A DNA stretch of 64,000 bases from Shewanella phaeophyticola (GCF_025398315.1 NZ_JAODOQ010000001.1:62001-126000); one strand, 5' to 3'; positions 30,601 through 40,610 are shown, numbered from the stretch's first letter. A program made the numbers and translations. The notes: generated by a model not told the origin, from the letters alone.

Positions 30601-30704
30601 CAGAGGCAAATGGCGAAACCTTACAGGCTTTTCAATTATTAAATAGTTGGCTAGCGACTGCGCATAATAATGATATTGAGTTGAAAGTTTTTGTTTCACC
30701 ATAG
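27625..30704 (+). pseudogene. SF2 helicase with C-terminal nuclease-like domain (probable defence protein), one frameshift
   Basis: Two frames (27625-30162 and up to 30704) join into one protein of about 1,026 residues when one G is added at 30124 (TKNQLG-PFAPYIPDADLL). The N-terminal SF2 core shows Walker A LPTGAGKSG (about 46-54), DEGH (about 145), the TATPYR motif and QTIGRVVR (about 317-324). After a long unassigned middle region the C-terminus has PADFIV...LAFIHVKCG (about 858-875), the Asp/x-Lys pattern of PD-(D/E)XK nucleases. It sits by a restriction-modification cluster, so antiphage or anti-plasmid DNA processing is likely, but no named system fits with certainty. Confidence 0.6.
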
Positions 30705-31045
30705 TTTAAGGCAAGAGCTAAGGAATAATGATGAGAGGTGGTCAAATTGCCTAGGGATTTTACAAAATATACTTTTAACGGGCAGACTCTTGGTAACGGG
30801 CGTTTGGTTTTAGCTGTAGTAAAAGAGTGAAATTGCACCTAAAGATAATCCACTTCACTCCCTGATTTGCACCGAGGACTGATCCGCATTTGGCGTTTTG
30901 ATATACGAGACGTTATCTGAAACCTAGAAACAAGTCGGTGGTCGTAACTCACAATTGTCCACTAATGTGTTAGAGCACTGTTTGACGTGGTTTAATTGAT
31001 ACGACTAACCCAGTTAAGACATAATTGATTTAACTGGAGATTAAA

Positions 31046-31339
31046 ATGAAAACACGTAAAACCTATTCAAAAGAATTCAAACTTGATGCTATCGCATTAG
31101 TTAGAGAGCAAAATTACAGTATTGCTGAGGCTGCTAGAAATTTAGAAGTAACACCTCAGCTTCTTGGCCGATGGATAAAAGAAGCAGAAAATTATGATGG
31201 CCATGCTTTTAGAGGTAACGGCAAGTTAACGTCTGAGCAGGAAGAGATCCGCAAGCTAAAAGCACAAGTTAAGCGTTTAGAAATGGAGCGTGAAATACTA
31301 AAAAAAGCGACGGTCTTCTTTGCCAAAGAAACGAAATAA
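31046..31339 (+). CDS. IS3-family transposase OrfA, copy 2
   Basis: The protein is identical to copy 1 OrfA (97 residues, HTH plus zipper helix). The A7 slippage run lies at 31300-31306. Confidence 0.93.
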   Translation: MKTRKTYSKEFKLDAIALVREQNYSIAEAARNLEVTPQLLGRWIKEAENYDGHAFRGNGKLTSEQEEIRKLKAQVKRLEMEREILKKATVFFAKETK

Positions 31340-32213
31340 AATACGCGTTTATTGCCCAAAATAAGAAGATCTGGCCAGTGATATTAATGTGTCACGTGTT
31401 GGGTGTGAAAAACAATAATTACTACAGTTATCAAAAGCGGAAGTCTCAGGCCCTGTTGATACAGAGCATCAAGAGATGTTGCAGTGGGTGAAGAATATCG
31501 CCGAGTTTAGCGATAACACCTATGGACAAAGACGTATTCGAAAGGCTTTGAATTCACTTGATTACCCTGTTGGGCGTAAGAAAACAGCGCAGTTGATGAA
31601 AGAAGCAAACGTTTGGGTGCGCTATAAAAAGAAGTACAAGACAACAACCAACAGCGACCACAAGAAGCCTATATATGATAATGAACTTAAGCAGGATTTC
31701 GACGTTCAGCGCGCTAATCAAGCGTGGGTGCAAGATATTACGTACATATGGACTTCTGAAGGATGGCTGTATTTAGCGGTCGTAATCGATCTCTATTCGC
31801 GTAAAGTTGTTGGTTGGAGTATGGGCAGCAGAATGAAAGCACAGTTGGTTTGTGATGCCCTAACAATGGCAATATGGCAACGAAAGCCAAAAGCCGGATT
31901 GATCATACACTCAGATCAAGGCGTTCAATATGCGAGCCACCAATACAGACGGATACTGAGGCTACATAAGTTTGTCGGCAGTATGAGCAAAAAAGGCTGT
32001 TGCTGGGATAATGCAGTAGTAGAAAGCTTTTTCGGTAGCTTGAAGCAAGAACGAGTTCATTGGCGCAATTATCGAACGCGCTATGCAGCTCAACAAGATG
32101 TCTTGAATTACATCACAATGTGGTACAACAGCCAACGAATGCATTCTTACCTCAATTATCAAAGTCCCAATGAGTTTGAACGTATGGATAAGCATTTGAA
32201 GGATGTAGCTTAA
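31300..32213 (+). pseudogene. IS3-family transposase OrfB, copy 2, frame broken
   Basis: It has the same DDE core as copy 1. The C run at 31451-31453 has three bases where four would keep the frame, so this copy is one base short and copy 1 two bases short. Different defects at the same run point to homopolymer miscounting more than independent mutation. Confidence 0.85.
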
Positions 32214-32253
32214 GGAACTTAACTAGGTTGTCCGAATTCAGTTGACCAGGTCA

Positions 32254-32670
32254 GTTATTCGATTATGAGAAAGCTGTCGTGATACGAAGTCGAATCTTCA
32301 CTTTCATCTTTATCAAGCTATGACAGTTTCAAATGCAGCAAAATATGACTGTTTATGCAGTTTTGTGTGCATAAGTTCAGTTTTACTTTGAATCTGCACA
32401 ATTACGCGCAGAATGCTCTGATTAAGCGCTAAAACACGTGAAAAGTGCACGTTAACAGTTATTAAAGTGCAGTAATTTTAGAATCAGAGATGTGCAAGCT
32501 AATTAGAATAGATTCTATCATGCTGGCTCATTTTTGCAGGCCACTACACTAGTCACGATAGAATTTTAAATCTCTTTTAGATAAATGTCCGGTTGTAGTT
32601 GACCAGAACAATTTACTGCGGTTTACTAGTCCTTTGAAAGTTATTTAAATCAATTGGTTAATAAGGGAAT
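32254..32670. other. Intergenic region (417 bp) right of IS copy 2
   Basis: No gene was found. Near 32593 the string GGTTGTAGTTGACCAGA resembles the right end of the neighbouring IS and could be a relic of an older insertion, though the match is short. The rest is AT-rich and featureless. Confidence 0.4.
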
Positions 32671-33455
32671 ATGAAGGAATTAATTAAAAGTACTGTGGAA
32701 GGTTCAATAAATGCTTTTTTTCTAGGAAAGATGTAAAAGTTGAGCATGTACTAGATTTGATTTTTCCTAAAGAGAGAAGGATTCGCTCTTTAATAGGTGG
32801 ACTTGAAACATCTTTAGGGACAAGAGTATGGGAGCCATTAGCAAAAGCCTTTGCTAATAACAATGGCTTTAGTGTTAAGGATGAAAAAATATTTAACTCA
32901 AAAGTTCCAGTTATTCCTGAAATGCTTAGACACTTCATTGACAATCTGAGGGCTGCCAAACAAGCCAATCCTTTAATTACTCATCAAGAGCAACTTGAAG
33001 AAATGCGTGAATTTATTATTGCAAACAACATAAAGCCCACTGAGTATAAGAAAATACCAAAAGGTGAGGGTATTGATATTTGGCTTGAAAAGGCGGGTGT
33101 TGAATATATTTATGATATTAAAACAACACAAATTAATGCTGGAAGCGAATCCAAGTTCTCTTCCAACTTTATGAATTGGTATGCATACAGGTTACTTGTT
33201 AATAACGCTTTGAAAATTGAGTGTAGATTAGCATTCCCTTTTAATCCCCATAAAGGTAAAAATTTTTGGGCTAAAGAAGGAGGGAAATCTATTCCATTAT
33301 TACCTTCTATTGAGGCCGTTGTTGGGAATGAATTTTGGGATTTTTTACTTGGTCAAGAAAAAACTATCGAACTTATTTTTGAGTGTTTCAAAGAATTAGG
33401 TGAGGAGAATTTTGGCGCTAAATTTGACTCCGTATTTACCCCTAAATTAGGATAG
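32671..33455 (+). pseudogene. TdeIII-family type II restriction endonuclease, frame broken in a T run
   Basis: The main frame (to 33455) reads IFPKERRIRSLIGGLETSLG, then GEGIDIWLEKAGVEYIYDIKTTQ, the PD-(D/E)XK pattern (Asp, then Asp-x-Lys) of restriction enzymes. I recognise the TdeIII family from the first block. A good start (ATG 32671 with AAGGGA upstream) opens another frame, MKELIKSTVEGSINAFF, which meets the main frame at a run of seven T (32715-32721). Eight T would give one protein of about 261 residues. It may be a sequencing indel or a phase-variable switch. The methylase is convergent downstream. Confidence 0.65.
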
Positions 33456-33646
33456 TATTTGCCCTTAACTGTTTCTGGCTTTACCTTTAGCTTGTTTATC
33501 GAACTAAAGGTAAAGTCAAAATTATTGAGTAAATCAACTTATAATTAAATCAGAAAAGCAAAATGTTACCTAAACACGCTAAACTACAGCAGTATGAAGT
33601 TAGTAGAACTTTAAAGACCATAATTAAATTTAAAGATTGAATTATT

Positions 33647-34918
33647 TTACTTTAAGTCAATGGTTTCGGGTTTAATTTCATCTCGTTCTTCAATATCATT
33701 AAGAAGTTGGACAAGTGAATGCCCTAGTGCTCTTGCCAGATTTACAGGAACAGCATTACCAATCTGCTTATATGCTGCGTTCTTCGAGCCTTGAAACTCC
33801 CAATTGTCTGGAAACGTCTGAATGCGAGCATATTCTCTTACTTGTAAGGGTCTCGTTTCTATTGGATGACAACGTTCAGTTTGTTTTTGCGCCGGAGATG
33901 TTGTCAGAGTTAGGCTTGGTTCATCTAGCGATAATCGACGAGCCATGCCTGTTTTACCTCCACCTAGGAAGTAACTTCCCTGCATATACTCTCTTTGTAA
34001 ATCATCCGATAGATCACGCCAGTACCCACCCTGAGGAACTTCAGACATGATTTCTTTTTTACGTAGCGGATATTCTTGCCCTGGAGACTCTTGAACATCA
34101 GTTGGGTAGAGCTCTCCAGCATAAAAAGCATCACGCAATGTCATCACTCTTTTGTAAGGTGATGGCCAATGAAATTTTACTTTTTGAGCCAAATCTTTTC
34201 GAATTGCAACTAAGATAAGACGTTCGCGCTTTTGTGGCACTTTATAGAAAATAGCCTTAAGTACTCTAGGTTCAACTAGTTCATAGCCAAGCTCATCTAT
34301 AACATTCTTGATAGTTTCTAAGGTTCGGCCTTCATCATGGGTAAAGAGTGCTTTAACATTTTCTGCCATGAAGACTTTTGGTTGTGTTTCTTTGATGGCT
34401 CGTGCCATTTCAAAGAATAGAGTGCCGCGCGTATCCTCAAAACCTAAGCTTTTTCCAGCGTACGAAAAAGCTTGGCAAGGAAATCCGCCAGTTAGAATAT
34501 CAACCTCTTTTGCCTGAGTGAAATCTACTTTCGATATATCACCCTCAATTACATTCCAATCAGGCCGATTGTGACGAAGTGTGTTACAAGCGTGTTTATC
34601 CATTTCGTTCAGAAGAACGCTTTCTAATCCTGCTTGCTCCATTCCAATAGCTAAACCACCACCGCCAGCAAACAATTCAACTAACCTATAACTACGGATT
34701 GGTTTTACTGCATGCTCTTCATCCCATTTAGTTAGAATCATTTTTTGAATTTCTGTATTCATTGAGACTTGTTCTAATGGAATTTTCCCTGAATCAGGGC
34801 AGGGAGTTAGTTCGCCGCGTTTGATGCGAGCTGCAATTGTAGCCTTAGATTGGGAAAGAATGTCCGCTAAGACTGCAATACTGTATTTTATTTCTGTTTT
34901 ATTTTGGACATCAAACAT
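33647..34918 (-). CDS. dcm: DNA (cytosine-5) methyltransferase, type II M subunit
   Basis: The 423-residue enzyme has an N-terminal helix-turn-helix-like extension (about 1-55, ATIAARIKRGELTPCPDSGK) and then the C5 motifs: FAGGGGLAIGMEQAG (SAM binding, about 67), GGFPCQAFS with catalytic Cys (about 147), AENVKAL (about 187) and QIGNAVPVNLA near the end. It should protect the site cut by the neighbouring endonucleases. The N-terminal extension may let it repress the divergent endonuclease gene, as in other M proteins with HTH tails. Confidence 0.93.
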   Translation of the reverse strand: MFDVQNKTEIKYSIAVLADILSQSKATIAARIKRGELTPCPDSGKIPLEQVSMNTEIQKMILTKWDEEHAVKPIRSYRLVELFAGGGGLAIGMEQAGLESVLLNEMDKHACNTLRHNRPDWNVIEGDISKVDFTQAKEVDILTGGFPCQAFSYAGKSLGFEDTRGTLFFEMARAIKETQPKVFMAENVKALFTHDEGRTLETIKNVIDELGYELVEPRVLKAIFYKVPQKRERLILVAIRKDLAQKVKFHWPSPYKRVMTLRDAFYAGELYPTDVQESPGQEYPLRKKEIMSEVPQGGYWRDLSDDLQREYMQGSYFLGGGKTGMARRLSLDEPSLTLTTSPAQKQTERCHPIETRPLQVREYARIQTFPDNWEFQGSKNAAYKQIGNAVPVNLARALGHSLVQLLNDIEERDEIKPETIDLK

Positions 34919-35062
34919 ACGACGCTTCCATTTAGTTGTACTGATACTGGTTAAATATACAGTATTAATGTTCAGAGAGTCACTATTTTAACGTTTTTTT
35001 TTCAAGTACTAATTTTTAATCTTCTGTTCCATAATAGCCTTTTATAATAAGAGGTTAAAAAA

Positions 35063-35773
35063 ATGAGAGCATTTAATCGGGACAATTTAAAACATGCAAT
35101 TAGAAGTAGTGTTCGTCGCGTGTACGAAGCGCAAACAACAACGCCAGATCTTTATCGTAATACACTTGATTGCTTTTCTGCTGCGATCGATTCCGTTGTA
35201 CAAGGCATCAGTTTAGATGATTGGCTATTGCAGGAACGAGAACGTCAGATCCAGAAGACGAAACAGAATGCAATTGGTTCCTTACATGAAGAGGTTATGG
35301 GCTCAATCGAAGGAGTCACAAATCCCCCTGTCGGTAATTTGATTGATATAATTTGTCATGAAAAGAGAATAGTTGCTGAGGTTAAAAACAAACATAATAC
35401 AACTAAAGGCAACCATAAAGTCTCTATCTACAGAGATTTAGCTACAGCTTTAATACAATATCCGGGTTATACAGCTTATTATGTTGAGATTCTTCCAGCA
35501 AATTGTGCTGTTTATAATGATGTATTTACTCCTTCAGATAATCAAACTAGATCCCGACTGCCTGAAAGACACGACATTCGTAAAATAGATGGACGTTCCT
35601 TCTACGCACTCCTTACAGGTCAGAGCGATGCGATTGATGAGCTTTATCGTGAATTACCTCATTTGATCGCAGAGATTATAAATGAGGAATTTGGTACACA
35701 ATTAAATTCTAACGCGGTAACCTCATCAAATGCATTTGACACTAATTTTACGAAAGCATATGGAAAAAACTAA
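35063..35773 (+). CDS. Eco47II-family type II restriction endonuclease
   Basis: The 236-residue protein begins MRAFNRDNLKHAIRSSVRRV and has a DIICHEKRIVAEVKNKHNTT block (about 95-115), the Asp...Glu-x-Lys catalytic pattern of PD-(D/E)XK enzymes. I recognise Eco47II/Sau96I-type enzymes, which cut GGNCC. It is divergent from the C5 methylase with 144 bp between, the standard R-M layout. A MazG-like gene overlaps its 3' end by 14 nt. Confidence 0.75.
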   Translation: MRAFNRDNLKHAIRSSVRRVYEAQTTTPDLYRNTLDCFSAAIDSVVQGISLDDWLLQERERQIQKTKQNAIGSLHEEVMGSIEGVTNPPVGNLIDIICHEKRIVAEVKNKHNTTKGNHKVSIYRDLATALIQYPGYTAYYVEILPANCAVYNDVFTPSDNQTRSRLPERHDIRKIDGRSFYALLTGQSDAIDELYRELPHLIAEIINEEFGTQLNSNAVTSSNAFDTNFTKAYGKN

Positions 35774-36143
35774 AGCAGGCCTTTTGCTTGAGCAGTTACA
35801 AATAGTTGCCCAAGAAAAAGCGCAAATTGACTTAATTGGGACGTGGTTTCAAGGTAGCCAAACATATCTTGATGCACTTGCTGAAGAAATTGTTGAAGTA
35901 AAAACGGAACTTCAACTCGGGAGACAATGTTATCTGGAGGATGAGCTGGCTGATCTACTTTGGAATATTGTTTGTTTGATTGAGCATTTAGAATTAGAAG
36001 AGAAAGTTGATCAAAAACAAGTTTTTCAGCGTGCTGTAAAAAAATACACAGAGCGAGTTACAGCACGTCTTCCTCACGAAACTTGGGATGACGTAAAAGT
36101 CCGTCAAAAATTAGATCTCGAAAAAGAGTTTAGTAAACAATGA
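35760..36143 (+). CDS. MazG-like nucleotide pyrophosphohydrolase domain protein
   Basis: A 127-residue protein with the MazG helical metal site: LAEEIVEVKTEL (EExxE, about 37-48) and EDELADLLWNIV (ExxD, about 61-72). Such enzymes hydrolyse NTPs or alarmones. It overlaps the endonuclease gene by 14 nt, so the two are translationally coupled, which is an uncommon partnership for a restriction system. The ATG at 35760 starts the recognisable domain. It may lower nucleotide pools during phage attack, but this is inference. Confidence 0.75.
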   Translation: MEKTKAGLLLEQLQIVAQEKAQIDLIGTWFQGSQTYLDALAEEIVEVKTELQLGRQCYLEDELADLLWNIVCLIEHLELEEKVDQKQVFQRAVKKYTERVTARLPHETWDDVKVRQKLDLEKEFSKQ

Positions 36144-36253
36144 AAGTAAACTTATCATAGCTTTGAATTTAAAATGATTAAATTTTAATAATGTTAATAA
36201 ATAATTTATTGGAATATATAAATCGTTTAGGATTTTAAATGGTAGTTTAGATA

Positions 36254-36329
36254 TGGTGGTCGCTACTGGGCTCGAACCAGTGACCCCCTCCTTGTAAGGG
36301 AGGTGCTCTCCCAGCTGAGCTAAGCGACC
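36254..36329 (-). tRNA. tRNA-Val (anticodon TAC), copy 1
   Basis: The minus strand gives GGTCGCTTAGCTCAGCTGGG at the 5' end, anticodon stem-loop CTCCC TTACAAG GGAGG, T loop TTCGAGC and an encoded CCA. It is identical to the two copies upstream. Confidence 0.95.
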
Positions 36330-36360
36330 TGGGATATAACGCAGATAGATTAAATTGATA

Positions 36361-36436
36361 TGGTGGTCGCTACTGGGCTCGAACCAGTGACCCCCTCCTT
36401 GTAAGGGAGGTGCTCTCCCAGCTGAGCTAAGCGACC
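36361..36436 (-). tRNA. tRNA-Val (anticodon TAC), copy 2
   Basis: The same 76-nt sequence as the flanking copies, with encoded CCA. The spacers to its neighbours are 31 and 32 nt and differ from each other, which suggests one polycistronic tRNA transcript. Confidence 0.95.
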
Positions 36437-36468
36437 TGGGAATATCAATTTATAAAGTATGTAAAACA

Positions 36469-36544
36469 TGGTGGTCGCTACTGGGCTCGAACCAGTGACC
36501 CCCTCCTTGTAAGGGAGGTGCTCTCCCAGCTGAGCTAAGCGACC
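36469..36544 (-). tRNA. tRNA-Val (anticodon TAC), copy 3
   Basis: It is identical to the other two and is the promoter-proximal copy of the leftward array. Confidence 0.95.
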
Positions 36545-36655
36545 TCAACAAGAAAACTGATTATATGGAGTTTTTATTGGTTGTCAATTTTTTAATACCA
36601 TATCAAACTTCTAATATATTTTTTCTTCATTTTTATTGTTAGATTATTGAACTGC

Positions 36656-36871
36656 TTACTTTGTTTTACTATTTAAGTTTGCAATAGTATCGCGAGCTGC
36701 ATCAATTGCCATCTTGATATCAAACTCTATACCTTCATCGATACATTCATCATTCTTGCTTACAGACCAGCTATAGCCTTCGTTATAATGGTCTGGGTTT
36801 TCTTCAACATAGATTTCAAAGCCTTGGTATTCTTCTTCAAAAGGTATGGTAATACTTGGTGAGTTACTCAT
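36656..36871 (-). CDS. Small acidic protein (71 aa), unknown
   Basis: A 71-residue acidic protein beginning MSNSPSITIPFEEEYQGFEI, with EENPDHYNEGYSWSVSKNDE and a C-terminal helix (MAIDAARDTIANLNSKTK). It has an AAGG ribosome site and lies 16 nt after the next gene, so it is probably co-transcribed. I recognise no family. The strong acidity and position beside R-M and integrase genes are compatible with a DNA mimic, but that is a guess. Confidence 0.5.
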   Translation of the reverse strand: MSNSPSITIPFEEEYQGFEIYVEENPDHYNEGYSWSVSKNDECIDEGIEFDIKMAIDAARDTIANLNSKTK

Positions 36872-36887
36872 GGTTTTACCTTATATG

Positions 36888-37220
36888 TTAGTATGCAGAG
36901 GCTAGTTTTTTTAGATACGTAGTTAGCTCAGAGGGGCTTTCTGTTGTAAACACTACTTCACTATCTTCACTGGTGAAGATTTCTGGTTCATTATCGGTGC
37001 CTTCGTTTATAGCTGTCATGACAAGGTAACGCTCTTCTGATTCCTCTCGGTCATCAGGAGCCTCGAAGTCCACCCATAGTACTAAATGTTGAATACCCAT
37101 TTTAAAGTAGAAGCTCGGGCACATGTCGTTGTGCCAGCTCTTATCAGTTAGCCACGGAAAGTCTTCAATGTTAAAGCCCAAGTTAAAGTTTTCACCAAAC
37201 TCGCTTTTGTATAGTGCCAT
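36888..37220 (-). CDS. Acidic protein (110 aa), unknown
   Basis: A 110-residue acidic protein starting MALYKSEFGENFNLGFNIED, with an aromatic-rich middle (YFKMGIQHLVLWVDFEAPDD) and a Glu/Asp-rich C-terminal half. AGGAG lies 9 nt before the ATG. No family was recognised. It forms a two-gene unit with the 71-aa gene downstream, between the integrase and the tRNA-Val array. Confidence 0.5.
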   Translation of the reverse strand: MALYKSEFGENFNLGFNIEDFPWLTDKSWHNDMCPSFYFKMGIQHLVLWVDFEAPDDREESEERYLVMTAINEGTDNEPEIFTSEDSEVVFTTESPSELTTYLKKLASAY

Positions 37221-38119
37221 TTTTAACTCCTGAATTTATTACACATCTTATCATTGAGATACAAACACCAGAAGTATCCTGATGAATCTAAATACAACCA
37301 CGCTGCTTGTAGCTGGCTTGCCATTCTTTAAACAATTCAGAAAGCCTCGCTTCATTTTGCTTACTGCCAGAAGTCTTTTTATCTTTTACTCTTTGTTTGG
37401 CTTTTCCTAAGTCAATACCTGATAGTTCTTTACTGTACATCTTGGGCGTTACATGACTGTAATGCTGTTCAATCATGGCAATGCTCGTTCCACATTGTTT
37501 AGCCAATACCTCTATGCTTACTCCAGCCAGTAGTTGCCAAGTAATATAAGTATGGCGGAGTGAGTAAAGCGTTCTAACGCCATGAGGAGACTCCTTTAAA
37601 TCTGCTTTGATTAATGCTCTATCAAAGTTTTTGGTAAGTGCATTAGTTTGGTTGCCATCAAGCAAACAAAATAATTTGTCAGTAGGCTTCCTATTAGGAA
37701 ATCGCTCTCTCAATGTTTGAATACTTGAAAAGATTTCATCGCGACAAACAACTTCTCTTGTACCCGTATGCTTGATTGTTTTCCCTTTTCTTACGGTGAT
37801 ATAAAAAATAATGTTATGAGCATTAGTATCAATATGTATATCACCCCAAGTGAGACCTTCCATTTCAGTTCCTGGTCTAATACCTGTATAAACGGCAAAT
37901 TCCATATAATCGAGCAGTAGTTCGCGAATTTGGCGGGTTTTCTCCCTTACACTGTTTTCCTCTAAATGTATGACGGCATCAAAAACCTTTTCATACTCTT
38001 CAGGAGTAAAATGTGCTCTTCGCTGCGCACTAGCACCTTTTGTGGAAAGTTGTGTTATGGCTTAATGAATCTGTACACCGATATGGGGTAAACTCCCCTT
38101 AAGATAAATTGGTGTAAAA

Positions 38120-39264
<1,145 letters not shown>

Positions 39265-39864
39265 TAATAACTCCCCTAAGCGTGTACAGATTTACTTGAC
39301 CACATCATTGAGGTACTTGAGACACCAGCATCCATTTGCATTGAACTGCCTCTTTAAAAACCTGTTGGAAGGCAGCATTATGGTTAAGTAACGTTGATTT
39401 TGCAGGGGCTCGGCCAAGAAGTTCTTCGCGCCATATATCAAATTCGCTTAACTTGTCGCTATCAATCGAGGTAATGTAAATACGGTCGAAAAAAGGAATA
39501 TGGTACTTTCTTAAAAGTTGAATGTAGGCGGTATATTTATCTACTAATGGATCCTTATCTTTGGCCTTACTTTTATTAATTAAAACTTGCATGGCATTGA
39601 TGGCTTTTTCAGCCACATCCCTAAAACGTTTAGAGCTTACCAACTGATCATTATCAGCCATGAATTGGTATTCTATTTGAAGTCGATAAGCCATGGCGAT
39701 GGCTTTCTCTTTTTCTTTTTGCTTAGTCGCTTTAGAGTGCCACTTACCAGCGACTTTGATACGGGCATACCAACGCTTGCTATTGTCTTGTAGGTAGACG
39801 TATAGTTCGTCTGAGATATCGTGTCTTTCAACCTGTTTGGTCATAGTATGATTCTGAATTGGTT

Positions 39865-39883
39865 TTGCAAAGAATTTGCAAAG
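39865..39883. other. Right-end TTGCAAAG pair (candidate arm-type integrase sites)
   Basis: Two direct copies of TTGCAAAG (39865 and 39876) lie between the integrase start and attR. The same octamer occurs four times in each 291-bp unit at the left end, including a longer shared TGGTTTTGCAAAGA. Confidence 0.65.
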
Positions 39884-39926
39884 TAAGATATTTATATCGT
39901 AACTAACTGATAATTAACAGTGGTTT

Positions 39927-39947
39927 TACACGCTATATATTCAAAAT
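39927..39947 (+). other. attR: core-type site and core
   Basis: TACACGCT (39927-39934), 4 nt, then the core ATTCAAAAT (39939-39947), which runs into the tRNA-Leu 3' half. It mirrors the attL arrangement exactly. Confidence 0.88.
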
Positions 39948-39994
39948 CCCGCGCCCTTAAAAGCGTGCCGGTTCGAGTCCGGCCACTGGTACCA
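39939..39994 (+). pseudogene. 3' half of the disrupted tRNA-Leu(CAA)
   Basis: It begins in the anticodon loop, then has the anticodon stem TCCCG, long variable arm, T arm GCCGG-TTCGAGT-CCGGC, acceptor CACTGGT and CCA. There is no 5' half or tRNA-like promoter beside it. It completes the 5' half at 15407-15446. A terminator hairpin (AAATCAGCC...GATTTTTTG) follows. Confidence 0.9.
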
Positions 39995-40018
39995 AAACTT
40001 TAAATCAGCCTATGTGCT

Positions 40019-40453
40019 GATTTTTTGTTTTATAAGCTAAGAGCTGAATGGATATTGAACCCGTGACGGGATCCGCTTATTACAAAAGATGCCACGCCCT
40101 TAAAAGCGTGCCGGTTCGAGTCCGGCCACTGGTATCAAAACTTTAAATCAGCCTATGTGCTGATTTTTTGTTTTATAAGCTAAAAAACTATTAGTTAAAA
40201 GCTAAGAGCTAAGAGCTGAAAGGATGTTGAACCCGTAACGGGATCCGCTTATTACAAAAGATGCCACGCCCTTAAAAGCGTGCCGGTTCGAGTCCGGCCA
40301 CTGGTGCCAAAACGTTAAAACCGACTTGAGAGTCGGTTTTTTGTTTTAAGAGCTAAGAGCTGAATGGATGTTGAACCCGTGACGGGATCCGCTTATTACA
40401 AAAGATGCCACGCCCTTAAAAGCGTGCCGCTTCGACTCCGGCCACTGGTACCA
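40019..40453 (+). repeat. Array of three tRNA-Leu 3'-end repeats
   Basis: Three further copies of the last ~47 nt of the tRNA-Leu gene, from the variable arm to CCA, begin at 40091, 40263 and 40407. Each is preceded by a shared leader containing TTGAACCCGTGACGGGATCC and TTATTACAAAAGAT, and followed by its own terminator-like hairpin with T-run. Copies have drifted: the last has two compensating-looking changes in the T arm (GCTTCGACTCC), the first ends TATCA, the second TGCCA. None has a 5' half. The layout resembles the rtT repeats after E. coli tyrT. The remaining sequence to 40610 is featureless. Confidence 0.85.
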
Positions 40454-40610
40454 AAACGTTAAATCCGACTTGAGAGTCGGTTTTTTTGTTTTAAATTCAC
40501 CAAAAGCAATTGCCAATGGCATTTTTTGTTACGTGGCTTAGTTTGAGAGCGTCGTGTTAACAGCACATGTGTGCCGTTATAGCCTATATCATCGATCATA
40601 TTTGACGCAT

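Larger units (their letters stand above)
30983..32253 (+). mobile_element. IS3-family insertion sequence, copy 2 (1,271 bp)
   Basis: It has the same ends and gene layout as copy 1, with a 3-bp duplication gtt (30980-30982 and 32254-32256). It lies between the helicase gene and the TdeIII-like gene in non-coding sequence. The only difference I noticed from copy 1 is one extra C at 31451-31453. Confidence 0.95.

Noticed and set aside
30760..30830. Possible integron attC-like element after the helicase gene (TTAACGGGC, GGTAACGGGC)
   Set aside because: The two short GC-rich strings do not form the paired R and L boxes of an attC site, and no integron integrase is present.
40091..40453. Three additional complete tRNA-Leu genes
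   Set aside because: Only the variable arm, T arm and acceptor 3' strand are present; no D arm, anticodon arm or 5' acceptor strand.
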